Shown: positions 9,553 to 19,229 of the stretch, in pieces
How positions within the stretch are numbered: position 1 is the first letter of the stretch
Layout of the letters: the number at the start of each line of letters is the position of its first letter
DNA from: an uncultured Bacteroides sp.
GTDB lineage: Bacteria > Bacteroidota > Bacteroidia > Bacteroidales > Bacteroidaceae
DNA: 64,000 nucleotides
Direction: 5' to 3'
NCBI GenBank assembly: GCA_944322345.1
Contig: CALUOO010000001.1
Coordinates: forward strand, 1-64,000
Translations under genes and position numbers: made by a program
Notes under the pieces: generated by a model
Told to the model about the DNA's origin: nothing
Database searches by the model: none
What the model saw: only the letters and a program-made list of their open reading frames with translations

Positions 9553-11709
9553 CTATGGGAATGAAGGAGGTGCTACCTGCGTGCCCCATTGTTTATTTGG
9601 TTTACTGCCTGTGCGGTAACTGATGACTGCCCCGTCTTCCAGTTCACGCCAGTCGACCCACGTAGACTCCCATGTTTTCCCGTCGAGTTTCATCGACTGG
9701 ATGTAGATATTCTTCTCCGAACCTCCCTCGATCAGCAGGTCTCCTTTGGGAAGATGGATGCGGACGGTGGAGAAGATGGGAGTGTTGACCGCGAAGCCCC
9801 CTACCCCCGGAATCTCGGGATACAGGCCGATGCAGGCAAAGACATACCAAGCCCCCATAGTGCCAAGGTCGTCGTTGCCCGGCAGTCCGTCGATGCGGCT
9901 CGAATACTGCTCGTTGAGCACCCGGTTGATGACCTGTTGCGTCTTATACGGTGTGCCTGCCCAGTTGTAAATCCAAGGAATCTGGAAGCTTGGCTCGTTG
10001 CCCGAAGCAAACCACTCGTCGCCATATCCGGCGTCGAGCCGTGTGAAGAGCTCGTCCAGCCGCTGCTCGGCTTTCTGCTTGCCTCCCATCATGTCAATCA
10101 GCCCGCCAAGGTCGTAGGGCACCATCCAGAAGTAGTTCTTATAGGTAGCTTCGCGCCAGTCGTCGCCCTGTCCTTTCCATGAGCCGTCGGCATTGCGCGA
10201 CTGCAACCAGCCGGTCTCGGGGTTGAACAGGTTCTTCCAAGAGCGCGCAAAGTGGAAATAGCGCCAGCTCGAGAACTCGTCTCCGGCGGCATGGAGCGCA
10301 AACTGCCCGATGGCGAAATCGGCAGAGGTGTATTCCAACTGCTCGGAAGCGTTCCAATAGCCCTTCTCCAGATATTGCTTCAGTCCCGGACGCGCCTCAA
10401 CATCCTGCGACTTGGCGCCCGGTTCTTCTGCCGTCTTGCGCATAATCTGGAAGATGGGTTTGGGGTCGTAGTTACGCGCCCCGAAAGCGTAGGCGTTCGA
10501 GATAAGGATGGAAGTAGGGTCGCCCTGCATCACACCGGTCTCTATATTAGCCATCACCCAGCGGGGGAATACACCGCCCGACTGCTCGGCAAACTGCTGG
10601 TGAGAGACAACGATGTCCGATGTCACTTCGGGCTCGAGCATTGCCAGCAGCTGGATTTGCGTGCGGTAAGTGTCCCAGTTACTGAACGAGGTATACTGCT
10701 TCGTCCGCGTCCGGTGCACCTCGAAGTCTGCCCCCATATACTCCCCGTTCACATCGCTGCATACGTTGGGATGGATAAAGGCGCGGTACAAGTGGGTGTA
10801 GAACTGCGTGCGGCGGTCGGGATTCGTGCCCTCCACCTCTATTTTGCTCAAGCACTCGTTCCATCGCTGTTCGGCATGCCGGCATACAGCATCGAAATCC
10901 CATCCGGCATTCTCCGCCTTCAGATTCTCGCGGGCATTCTCAACAGATACGTACGACACCCCGATTTTATAGTGCACGGTCTTCTGCCGGCTGACATCGA
11001 AAGTGAAGTAAACACCCGAAGCCTCTCCCTCGGCGAAGGAAGCACCGGGATGGAGGTCGTGCCCCTTCCAGATACCGGTCTCCACAGCCTCGGCATCAAA
11101 CTCGGCCACGAAGTAGACCTTATAGGGCGTACGGATGCCGCAGAAGTTGCCCCCTTCGGCATATCCCTCGCATCGGTTGGGAGCCGTAATCACCACAGCC
11201 GCCTCCTTGATGGGCGTGGCCGACACACCTCCACCGATGATGACTGTCCCCAGTTGTTCGGCAGACGGATAGGTGTAGCGCGCCATGCCCGTACGTTCGG
11301 TCACGGTCAGCTCTGCTTTCACATCCTCCTGCACCATAGCCTGGTAGTATCCGGCATGCCCCTGTTCACCACTCACCGTAATACGTGCGTCGCGAATGAT
11401 ATTGGGTGACATCGCCAGCTTCCCCTTCAAAGGGAAGGTCGGGAAATTTCCCATGTGCTCACATCCGCCACCGCTCAGCTGGTTGATGACGAATCCTGCA
11501 TTCTTCGCAAAGTAAGAAGGAGTGAACTGTACCATACCGAAGGGGTACGTCGCTCCCGGATAAAGGTAACCGGACGTAAGCCCGGCACCTTTCGTACCAA
11601 TCAGTGTGTTTACCTCGCGGGCATAAGAGGCAGAGGCTTCCTGTGCCGCCAATCCTCCCTGCCAGCAAGCAATCACACACAACAATGCAAACAAAATCTT
11701 AGTTCTCAT
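9553..11709 (-). CDS. GH92-family alpha-mannosidase (Glu catalytic acid intact)
   Basis: GH92 enzymes are calcium-dependent inverting exo-alpha-mannosidases. The 718-residue protein has a signal peptide ending near GGLAAQ, an N-terminal beta-sandwich with VNTLIGT and YPGATYPFGMVQ, and an (alpha/alpha)6 domain. The general acid is E572 in SGNEPSF, and the base region is GNDDLGTMGAWYV. It starts 2 bp after the stop of another GH92 gene, so the pair is translationally close. The Glu here is the normal state, in contrast to Gln in that upstream neighbour. The linkage specificity cannot be read from sequence. Confidence 0.93.
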   Translation of the reverse strand: MRTKILFALLCVIACWQGGLAAQEASASYAREVNTLIGTKGAGLTSGYLYPGATYPFGMVQFTPSYFAKNAGFVINQLSGGGCEHMGNFPTFPLKGKLAMSPNIIRDARITVSGEQGHAGYYQAMVQEDVKAELTVTERTGMARYTYPSAEQLGTVIIGGGVSATPIKEAAVVITAPNRCEGYAEGGNFCGIRTPYKVYFVAEFDAEAVETGIWKGHDLHPGASFAEGEASGVYFTFDVSRQKTVHYKIGVSYVSVENARENLKAENAGWDFDAVCRHAEQRWNECLSKIEVEGTNPDRRTQFYTHLYRAFIHPNVCSDVNGEYMGADFEVHRTRTKQYTSFSNWDTYRTQIQLLAMLEPEVTSDIVVSHQQFAEQSGGVFPRWVMANIETGVMQGDPTSILISNAYAFGARNYDPKPIFQIMRKTAEEPGAKSQDVEARPGLKQYLEKGYWNASEQLEYTSADFAIGQFALHAAGDEFSSWRYFHFARSWKNLFNPETGWLQSRNADGSWKGQGDDWREATYKNYFWMVPYDLGGLIDMMGGKQKAEQRLDELFTRLDAGYGDEWFASGNEPSFQIPWIYNWAGTPYKTQQVINRVLNEQYSSRIDGLPGNDDLGTMGAWYVFACIGLYPEIPGVGGFAVNTPIFSTVRIHLPKGDLLIEGGSEKNIYIQSMKLDGKTWESTWVDWRELEDGAVISYRTGSKPNKQWGTQVAPPSFP

Positions 11710-11711
11710 AC

Positions 11712-14009
11712 TTATTTGATATATTCCTTATCTTTCGACAGCGAGAATGGAGCGGCATACTTGGTTGTGTTCCGCTGCTTATTAGGCTGATTGCCCATCT
11801 GGAACTTCAACACTCCGCCATCGGCTATGTCGCTGTAATGAATATAGTTCTTGTCCAACTCACGTCCGTTCAGTGTACCCGACTGTATGTACAGATTCTC
11901 CTTACTGTTTCCGTCGGCCTCAATAACGAACTTGTTTCCGTTCTCCAATGTAATGGTTGCCTTCTGGAACAACGGGCTTCCAATCACATACTCGTCCGTA
12001 CCCGGACATACAGCATAGATGCCCAATGCACTCAGCACATACCAGGAAGACATACCTCCCTGATCCTCGTCACCGGGGAAGCCTTTCTCTGTGGAGTTAT
12101 ACAGACGTTCCACAATCTGACGCACCCAATACTGAGTCTTCCACGGTTCGCCGGCATAAGAATAGAGATAGGGCATGTGCTGTATCGGTTGGTTGCCGTG
12201 TGCATACTGTCCCATCTTGGCAATTTCCAGCTCCTTCATTTCATGAATAATGCCACCGTACGTACCCGGTTTGATGACACTTGGCTGTGAGAAGACGGAG
12301 TCCATCTTTGTCACAAAACGTTCGTCGCTGCCAAACAGATTAATCAACCCTTGCACATCGTGGAACACCGACCATGTATAGTGCCAGGCATTTCCTTCGC
12401 AGAAAGGGCCACCCCATTCAAGCGGATCGAACGGCTCCTGCCATTTCCCGTCTACACCCTTACCACGCATAAAGCCGATAGAGGGATCGAACACATTCTT
12501 ATAGTTATACATCTGGCGTGAGAAAACATCCTGATAATGCTTGTTGCCTACCATCTTTGCCAGCTGATAGCCGCAGAAATCATCGTAAGCATATTCCATT
12601 GTCTGCGAACTTGACCCCATTGACTGTGGATAAGGCACATATCCCAACTGGAAGTACTCTTTCCAGAAGCCACGGCCGTTGGCCCCACCGTAAGGACCTT
12701 TGTTCATTGCTTCGTTGGCATACGCCTTCAAAGCTCTTTCAGGGTCAAACGTACGGATACCTTTTGCCCAAGCATCAGTCAACAGAGAAATGGCATGATT
12801 ACCCAACATACCTCCTGTTTCGCCGGGGAACGACCATGAAGGCAGCCATCCACCCTGTTCCTGTGCATCCAACAGTGCATTCATATAACGTCCCTGCATG
12901 GTAGGATGAAGGATATTGGTCAACGGGAACTGAGACCGGAAGGTATCCCAAAAGCCATTGTCGGTATACATGTATCCATCATAAATCTTGCCGTTGTAAG
13001 GGCTGTAGTAATAGGGCTCGCCATTCTCTTTCCGCTCGTAGAACTTACGCGAGAACAGATTAGAACGGAACAGACAGGAATAGAATGTACGTATCTGTTC
13101 GTCCGTACCACCTTCCACTACTATCCGGTTCAACAGTTCATTCCAAGTGTCAAAACCACGTTGTTTGGTCGTTTCCAGATTCTTGTCTTTTCCCAACTCA
13201 CGATTCAATGTAATCAATGCCTGTTCGGAGCTGATATACGAAGAAGCTGCTTTTGCCTGTACCTTTGTTCCCTTCTTAAACTTGATGTAAGCACCATATC
13301 CTTTACCTGCCCCCTCTTTCTTTCCGGCAAACACTTCGTCCTTCTGATTCTCCCATATACCGTAATCCTCGAACGGCTTGTCGAACTGCACTACAAAGTA
13401 ATTACGGAACGACTTTGCATCATTCACAAAACGCTGGTTGTTCACCCATCCGCTAATCTGTCTCTTCTCCGGATCTATCTTAATCTCGCTTTGGTCTGTA
13501 TAACCGTCAAGCACCAGATATGCATCCCCAGTAGAAGGGTATGAAAAGCGGAAATGTACTCCACGGGTAGTAGGAGCCATCTCGGTAGTAATACCATTAT
13601 CAAATTCAACTTTATAGTAGTGAGGTTTAGCTATTTCATTGTCATGACTAAACTTAGACGCACGCGCATCCTGATTCACCACCAGCTCTCCCACCATTGG
13701 CATAAAAGTATATACAGCATAGTCACTTACCCATGGGCTGCACTGATGCGTCTGTCCGAATCCACGTATCTTATCCAAAGAATACTGATACTTAAAGCCA
13801 TCACCATTCTTTCCTGTTTGTGGCGACCATAAATGCATACCATAAGGCATACCCGTTGCAGGGAACGTATTGCCATAGCTCAATCCAAAATGAGAATCCG
13901 TGCCTTGTCGTGTATTAACATATTGTACAAGGTCTTTTAATTGGGCATACATCCCTGTAGAGAGGAATATCGCCATCGTCCATAAAAATAATCTTTTAAG
14001 TATTACCAT
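11712..14009 (-). CDS. GH92-family protein with Gln in place of catalytic acid
   Basis: This 765-residue secreted protein has a signal peptide ending near GMYAQ and the full GH92 layout: VNTRQGTDSHFGLSYGNTFP and ATGMPYGMHLW in the N-terminal domain, FWDTFRSQFPL, and the base region GDEDQGGMSSWYV. The general-acid position reads HGNQP, with Q607 where the two other GH92 proteins of this locus have Glu; the codon is CAA. In the family, Glu-to-Gln at this site is known from an enzyme that removes mannose from mannose-1-phospho-6-mannose, where the phosphate leaving group needs no protonation. It is the first gene of the distal enzyme block, after a 319-bp gap that contains the SusC terminator. 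Confidence 0.92.
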   Translation of the reverse strand: MVILKRLFLWTMAIFLSTGMYAQLKDLVQYVNTRQGTDSHFGLSYGNTFPATGMPYGMHLWSPQTGKNGDGFKYQYSLDKIRGFGQTHQCSPWVSDYAVYTFMPMVGELVVNQDARASKFSHDNEIAKPHYYKVEFDNGITTEMAPTTRGVHFRFSYPSTGDAYLVLDGYTDQSEIKIDPEKRQISGWVNNQRFVNDAKSFRNYFVVQFDKPFEDYGIWENQKDEVFAGKKEGAGKGYGAYIKFKKGTKVQAKAASSYISSEQALITLNRELGKDKNLETTKQRGFDTWNELLNRIVVEGGTDEQIRTFYSCLFRSNLFSRKFYERKENGEPYYYSPYNGKIYDGYMYTDNGFWDTFRSQFPLTNILHPTMQGRYMNALLDAQEQGGWLPSWSFPGETGGMLGNHAISLLTDAWAKGIRTFDPERALKAYANEAMNKGPYGGANGRGFWKEYFQLGYVPYPQSMGSSSQTMEYAYDDFCGYQLAKMVGNKHYQDVFSRQMYNYKNVFDPSIGFMRGKGVDGKWQEPFDPLEWGGPFCEGNAWHYTWSVFHDVQGLINLFGSDERFVTKMDSVFSQPSVIKPGTYGGIIHEMKELEIAKMGQYAHGNQPIQHMPYLYSYAGEPWKTQYWVRQIVERLYNSTEKGFPGDEDQGGMSSWYVLSALGIYAVCPGTDEYVIGSPLFQKATITLENGNKFVIEADGNSKENLYIQSGTLNGRELDKNYIHYSDIADGGVLKFQMGNQPNKQRNTTKYAAPFSLSKDKEYIK

Positions 14010-14328
14010 AATTACCTATTTTATTATGTATTAGTAGAGACAATCTTATCCCATTCAATATAAAGACGAAAAAAAGGGGTGATAGCATCAAAAACGACAT
14101 GTTAAATAATTTAAATTTTAAATTATTGCATACTTTCTGAATCTTTTAGTATCGAATAAAATAATTTCACACGGAAATTGACTACAAAAAATAGAGCCAT
14201 ATCACAATTTATAAAAAATGATATGGCTCATTATACATGTATTATATATAATTCATTTTCGGATTATAATATAACCTCTACAAATTAAAACAATAGAATC
14301 TAAGATTCATTTCTCAACAAAACATCCG
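14010..14328. other. Intergenic region between transport block and distal GH92 block
   Basis: This AT-rich gap of 319 bp contains the SusC terminator at 14185-14229. The stretch 14010-14180 must carry the promoter of the GH92-to-esterase transcript if the terminator is efficient. I found no clear TAnnTTTG box for it on the - strand. Confidence 0.6.
14185..14229 (-). terminator. Rho-independent terminator after the last SusC gene
   Basis: A perfect 11-bp stem, GAGCCATATCA with TGATATGGCTC (14194-14204 and 14219-14229), has a 14-base loop. On the - strand it is followed by TATTTTTTG. It lies about 100 bp past the SusC stop and would separate the transport transcript from the distal enzyme block. 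Confidence 0.8.
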
Positions 14329-17300
14329 TTAAAATGACAACTGAACTCCCAAATTGACTACACGTTGATTCATATATGCATCACCTGCTGTGTTCGTTTG
14401 TATCTCAGGATCTTGTTGATATTTGTCATAGCTAGTCCAAGTAAATAAGTTATAAGCATTTACATAGAAACGAATATTATCTACAAATTTAGGAAGGACA
14501 CGCTTAGGCAATTGATATCCTAAATCAATTGTTTTCAAACGAATATACCAAGCATTTATCAGCCAGAAATCAGACATATAAGAGGAAGCACTATTAACCG
14601 TACCTTGCTGCAGAGTCAAACGTGGAAATTCTATTTCAGCTCCACTTTCATAACGTTCCAAAGACCAACGTTTCTGATGGATTGGCTGGAATTGGCTTTG
14701 CCCAGATTCAATACCTGTACCATTAATAGCAAAGCTATAATCAAATGAACCTTGGAATAAAATATTAAAGCTGAACCCTTTCCAATATCCACCAAAAGAC
14801 CATCCCAACGTAGTGGTTGGAAGATTCGGTTTGCCAATTGCTCCTTTATCAAAATCATCAATAATGCCATCTCCATTCAAATCTGCATATTTCAAATCTC
14901 CAGCTTGTACACTTGCAAGCGGAGTAGCAGGAGCATCTTCAGCACCAGCTTCTATTTTCGCTATATCTTCTGGAGTATAATAACCAATCCATTTATAGCC
15001 AAAAGGTTGATTTATAGGTTTCCCTGTTTCACGCAACCATTCATATCTCTGTTGTGCTTCTGCTTTATAGTCTACTCTATTCTTAGCAAAAGAATACACA
15101 AAATTTGTATTAAAATCAAATTCGCCAAAACGATCTTGATAAGTCAAATTACCATCAAATCCCCAGTTAGTTGTTTTAGCCACATTTTCTGCAGTAAAAT
15201 TAACACCTACAATGTCAGGAATATCATTTCGCGTTACTAATTGATCATAGCGCTTATCTTTGAAGTAATCAATAGTAAATGAAATGCGATCAAACAAATT
15301 CATGTCAATACCAATATCAAACTTTTTAGCTTTCTCCCACGTAACATAAGGATTGATAACTAGATCTCCTTCACTAATACCAGTCATACCACTACCATTA
15401 CCTTCTCCAAAATAATAAACTTCACCATTATTATTATATGTCTGCCGAAACAGATAACGATTACCTGGAGCTACATCTGAACCAACTAAACCATATGAAG
15501 CTCTAATTTTAAACATTTGCACATTATCTGCTAACCAGTCTACATTTTTAAAGAAATTTTCTTCAGATATTACATAGCCAACTCCTACTGCTGGGAAAAA
15601 GCCAAATCTATGCCCACTTGCAAAACGATCAGAGCCATTATAAGCCGCATTAAAATCAACTAAATACTTATTATTATATTTATAACCTAATTTCAATGTA
15701 TAACCCTCAAAATTATTAGGAACAGAAGCTGTATGTTCACTTGTAGAACTTTGCCTATTCCATAAAAACATAGCATTAATATCATGAACTTCATTAAATA
15801 CACGTGCATAATCTATATAAGCCTGTACATTTAAATTTTTTGTAGCCTGATCTGTGCCATTAAATACTGTATATTTCTCATAATCATATTGAAGATTAGG
15901 ATTTATATTATACGAATCTGTAGCAGAATCATAATGATAAGTTGGGAATCGATTTCTCAATACACCACGCCAATTCTCATCTATATTAGAATAGGCTAAT
16001 CGAAAATTTGCCGTCAGTCCTTCTGTCAAGAAATCCATCTTCCAAGTTGCTCCATACAACACATTATTATCATTTCTACGAGTTCGTTTGTAGCCGTTAT
16101 TCGCTAATCGTGCATTCAATGTCGCAGGATGATTTGCAATATCATATAAATAAGCATAACTTCCATCTGGATTTATTACTGGCGCCGAATAAGGATGCAT
16201 TGCATTGAAATTATAAATTTCACCTGTAACTCCAATAGTTCCCGGTAATCCATAACTATTCAAAGCAAAAGGTTCATTGATATTCATAAAACGAGAAGTT
16301 ACATCTAAACGCATATTAAAATTATCAGTCACATCAAAATCTAGATTCGTTCGATAATTAAAACGACGATAAAAATAGCTATTATTTACATCATCTCCTG
16401 CATCTGCTCTACTAAAATCTCGAACTAAACTATTTTGAGTAAAATAACCTGCAGAAACAAAATATCGCAATCTCTTAGATCCTCCTGATATATCAACGTT
16501 AACATTTTCCTGGAAAGCTACTTTCTTAAAAATTTCATCATACCAATTTACATCTGGATGTCCATAAGGATCTGTATGATCCCTAAAAGCAATCATATCA
16601 TCTTCTGTGTAAGGAAAGTCTGACAGTGTTCCATCGTTAGCATGAGCTTCTTGTACCAACTGTAATGTTTCATAAGAGTTTAAAAACTTAGGAGTACGCA
16701 CTGGAGTTTGCATTCCTGCTTCCAATCGAACATTTATTTTAGGTTTTCCTTCCTGTCCTCTACGAGTTTTAACGACCAATACACCATTTGCCCCTTTAAT
16801 ACCATATATAGCTGTAGTAGAAGCATCTTTCAATATAGAAATACTTTCTATTTCATTTACATTAATCTGCGATAACTGTTCATAGGTGTACTCTATATCA
16901 TCCACTATTATCAATGGCTTATTACCATCTGAATTTAATGAACTAACACCACGAATAAAGAAATCTGATGCATCTTTACCAGGTTGACCTGAGCGTTGCT
17001 GACTAAAGAACCCTGGTAATCTACCAGCCAAAGTATTTTGCACACTACTTGTAGGAACTGTACGTATCTCACTTGCCTGTATACCACTTACAGCTCCAGT
17101 CAATGTAAGACGTTTTGCCTTGCCATATCCCACAACGACTACTTCATCCAAATCCGTTGCATCAGGAGCCAGATTAATTTCTAACTTGCTTCCATCTACA
17201 ATTTTAACAGTTTGCTTTTTAAAGCCAATAAAACTGAACTCTAAAATATCATTTTTATTTACCTGTAATTGAAAATTTCCGTCTATATCAGTAATAGTAC

Positions 17301-17448
17301 CAACATTTGTTGTACCCTGTACCTTCACATTTACACCTGGTAATAATTCACCGTCAGTAGAAGATACTACACCTTTTACCATAAACGATTGTGCGAATGC
17401 AGTGCCAAAAAGGCATATACATGCCAATATTAATAATACTCTTTTCAT
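14329..17448 (-). CDS. SusC-like TonB-dependent outer-membrane transporter
   Basis: SusC-type barrels import oligosaccharides across the outer membrane with a SusD lid. I place the start at 17448 (MKRVLLILACICLFGTAFAQ), giving 1039 residues and a 4-bp gap from the SusD stop; the longer frame to 17484 would overlap SusD and precede a poor signal peptide. After the signal comes a carboxypeptidase-regulatory-like domain (VKGVVSSTDGELLPGV), the TonB box region DEVVVVGYGKAKR, the plug (FFIRGVSSL, LIIVDD, IKGANGVLVVKTRRG) and a 22-strand barrel ending in VNLGVQLSF. No STN signalling domain is present. It is the last gene of the transport block and is AT-rich. Confidence 0.95.
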   Translation of the reverse strand: MKRVLLILACICLFGTAFAQSFMVKGVVSSTDGELLPGVNVKVQGTTNVGTITDIDGNFQLQVNKNDILEFSFIGFKKQTVKIVDGSKLEINLAPDATDLDEVVVVGYGKAKRLTLTGAVSGIQASEIRTVPTSSVQNTLAGRLPGFFSQQRSGQPGKDASDFFIRGVSSLNSDGNKPLIIVDDIEYTYEQLSQINVNEIESISILKDASTTAIYGIKGANGVLVVKTRRGQEGKPKINVRLEAGMQTPVRTPKFLNSYETLQLVQEAHANDGTLSDFPYTEDDMIAFRDHTDPYGHPDVNWYDEIFKKVAFQENVNVDISGGSKRLRYFVSAGYFTQNSLVRDFSRADAGDDVNNSYFYRRFNYRTNLDFDVTDNFNMRLDVTSRFMNINEPFALNSYGLPGTIGVTGEIYNFNAMHPYSAPVINPDGSYAYLYDIANHPATLNARLANNGYKRTRRNDNNVLYGATWKMDFLTEGLTANFRLAYSNIDENWRGVLRNRFPTYHYDSATDSYNINPNLQYDYEKYTVFNGTDQATKNLNVQAYIDYARVFNEVHDINAMFLWNRQSSTSEHTASVPNNFEGYTLKLGYKYNNKYLVDFNAAYNGSDRFASGHRFGFFPAVGVGYVISEENFFKNVDWLADNVQMFKIRASYGLVGSDVAPGNRYLFRQTYNNNGEVYYFGEGNGSGMTGISEGDLVINPYVTWEKAKKFDIGIDMNLFDRISFTIDYFKDKRYDQLVTRNDIPDIVGVNFTAENVAKTTNWGFDGNLTYQDRFGEFDFNTNFVYSFAKNRVDYKAEAQQRYEWLRETGKPINQPFGYKWIGYYTPEDIAKIEAGAEDAPATPLASVQAGDLKYADLNGDGIIDDFDKGAIGKPNLPTTTLGWSFGGYWKGFSFNILFQGSFDYSFAINGTGIESGQSQFQPIHQKRWSLERYESGAEIEFPRLTLQQGTVNSASSYMSDFWLINAWYIRLKTIDLGYQLPKRVLPKFVDNIRFYVNAYNLFTWTSYDKYQQDPEIQTNTAGDAYMNQRVVNLGVQLSF

Positions 17449-17452
17449 AACA

Positions 17453-19216
17453 TTACCAATTCGGGTTTTGAACCATATTATCATTTTTCACTACTTCATC
17501 ATATGAAATAGGATATAAATACTGCCGTGTTGCAAACGTTGTTGTCAACACGTCTACCAATTCGAAAGTTTGACTCCCTTCAGAAGACCGGATCTCCAAA
17601 CCTTTCAATGGCTCACTAAAAACATTCTCTGCAATGCGCCATCTGCGAATATCCCAATAACGTTGCTCTTCAAAAGCCATCTCTATACGTCGTTCATTAT
17701 GTATAATCTCACGCATCTTATCTTGCGTCATCTCGTCTAAAGGATCCAATCCATAAAGATTATTATCACCAGACTCTATTCCTGCTCGTTTTCTTAATGC
17801 TATAATTGCGTCATATACACTCTGATCAGGACCGCTATATTCATTTTGAGCTTCTGCATAATTCAACAAGACCTCTGCATAACGATACATTACCCAATTA
17901 TGAATCACACTGCTATATTCAGATGCATTTTCAAATTTCCCCATAAACTTACACATATAATAGCTAGTTGTAGAATACTCTGATGTATTAGAAGGGTTGT
18001 TCGTTCCACCAATAGAAGTATCCAATGTAGTATTCAACCATGTAGAGCCATGATGTAATATTGTATAATTCAAACGTGGATCTCTATTCTGATATTGTTC
18101 TACTCCAGTACCTAACGTATAACGACTTTCACCTGCGACTTTCCCGTCCAACATAGGGAAAGCATCAACTAAATTCTGAGTTGGTAATGTGCGTCCCCGA
18201 CCAGCAGCATTATTTGAGAATCCTAATGGACCATTATCGTTTTCTATAGAAGTACTATTAGCACCCGGACGATAAAAAATGACTTCTGGGTTCGTTGAGA
18301 TATTATAGAAGCCCAAAAAAACATCACGAAAATCAGAGCATAACCCATAACTTCCATTCCCCGATGGGCCATAAGTATCAATAAATTCTTTTGCTGTTTC
18401 AGCTGCGAGTTTCCAACGTTCAATATCTTTTGAAGCATATCCTACTAACTCATTCCCAGCCTCTATTGTTTCACCGTTAAATAGCGGGCTTGCTGCATAT
18501 AACAATACTCTGGCCTTCATTGCAATACATGCTTCACAGGTAGGAGCATGAGAATATTGAGCAAAATCAGATGAAGGATATGTACGTAAATCCTCCTTAA
18601 TCGCATCCAATTCACTTACAATATAATTGATACATTCTTCAAAAGTATTACGTGGCAATTCCATATTATCACCTAAGACAGGCACATTCTCTCCAATCAA
18701 AGGTACACCTCCATAACGTTTTACTAATTCAAAATAAAAACATGCTCTCAAAAAACGAGCTTCAGCTTTCAAAGTAACATTCAAAGGTTTAACTTCTCCT
18801 TTACTATTAGTATAAGTTGCTTGATAAGGAACTACATCAATATTGTTAATGAATATATTAGCTCTACGGATACTTTTATAATACTCGCTCCATCTCATAT
18901 CAGAAGTCATGATTGTTCTTGAATCATAACGTCCTACGGCCAATTTATATACATCAGGATCGGATGTATTAATAGATACAGCATCATCAGAAGCAGCATC
19001 CAAATAATCACTGTTAACACGATTATGTCCATTCTGTAAGCCTGCATAAACAGTATTTAAGAATTTTGTAGCATTGGTTCCCAAAGAATCTGTTTTTGAA
19101 AACACAAAATCAAGAGTAACCCACTCAACTGGTTCTGACTCATAACTATCAGAACAAGATGTGTTCATGAACAACAATCCTATTCCTAATAACACCAAAT
19201 ATTTATTTCGTATCAT
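17453..19216 (-). CDS. SusD-like glycan-binding lipoprotein
   Basis: SusD proteins sit on the cell surface over the SusC barrel and capture glycan. The 587-residue protein has a lipoprotein signal with Cys21 (FMNTSC). The TPR-like helices typical of SusD are visible as YYKSIRRANIFI, LKAEARFLRACFYFELVKRYGGVPLI and the C-terminal MREIIHNERRIEMAFEEQRYWDIRRW, ending with the family tail YLYPISYDEVVKN. It begins 13 bp after the stop of the preceding SusC gene and ends 4 bp before the next SusC start, so it could pair with either barrel. The classic SusC-then-SusD order favours the upstream one. Confidence 0.95.
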   Translation of the reverse strand: MIRNKYLVLLGIGLLFMNTSCSDSYESEPVEWVTLDFVFSKTDSLGTNATKFLNTVYAGLQNGHNRVNSDYLDAASDDAVSINTSDPDVYKLAVGRYDSRTIMTSDMRWSEYYKSIRRANIFINNIDVVPYQATYTNSKGEVKPLNVTLKAEARFLRACFYFELVKRYGGVPLIGENVPVLGDNMELPRNTFEECINYIVSELDAIKEDLRTYPSSDFAQYSHAPTCEACIAMKARVLLYAASPLFNGETIEAGNELVGYASKDIERWKLAAETAKEFIDTYGPSGNGSYGLCSDFRDVFLGFYNISTNPEVIFYRPGANSTSIENDNGPLGFSNNAAGRGRTLPTQNLVDAFPMLDGKVAGESRYTLGTGVEQYQNRDPRLNYTILHHGSTWLNTTLDTSIGGTNNPSNTSEYSTTSYYMCKFMGKFENASEYSSVIHNWVMYRYAEVLLNYAEAQNEYSGPDQSVYDAIIALRKRAGIESGDNNLYGLDPLDEMTQDKMREIIHNERRIEMAFEEQRYWDIRRWRIAENVFSEPLKGLEIRSSEGSQTFELVDVLTTTFATRQYLYPISYDEVVKNDNMVQNPNW

Positions 19217-19229
19217 AGTATATTATTCT

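Noticed and set aside
10252-11409. A 385-codon + strand frame opposite a GH92 gene
   Set aside because: It is a shadow of a GH92 coding region with all expected motifs; nothing supports a gene on the other strand.
17449-17484. Extended start for the SusC gene at 17484
   Set aside because: It overlaps the SusD coding end and puts a polar 12-residue leader before a complete signal peptide that starts at 17448.
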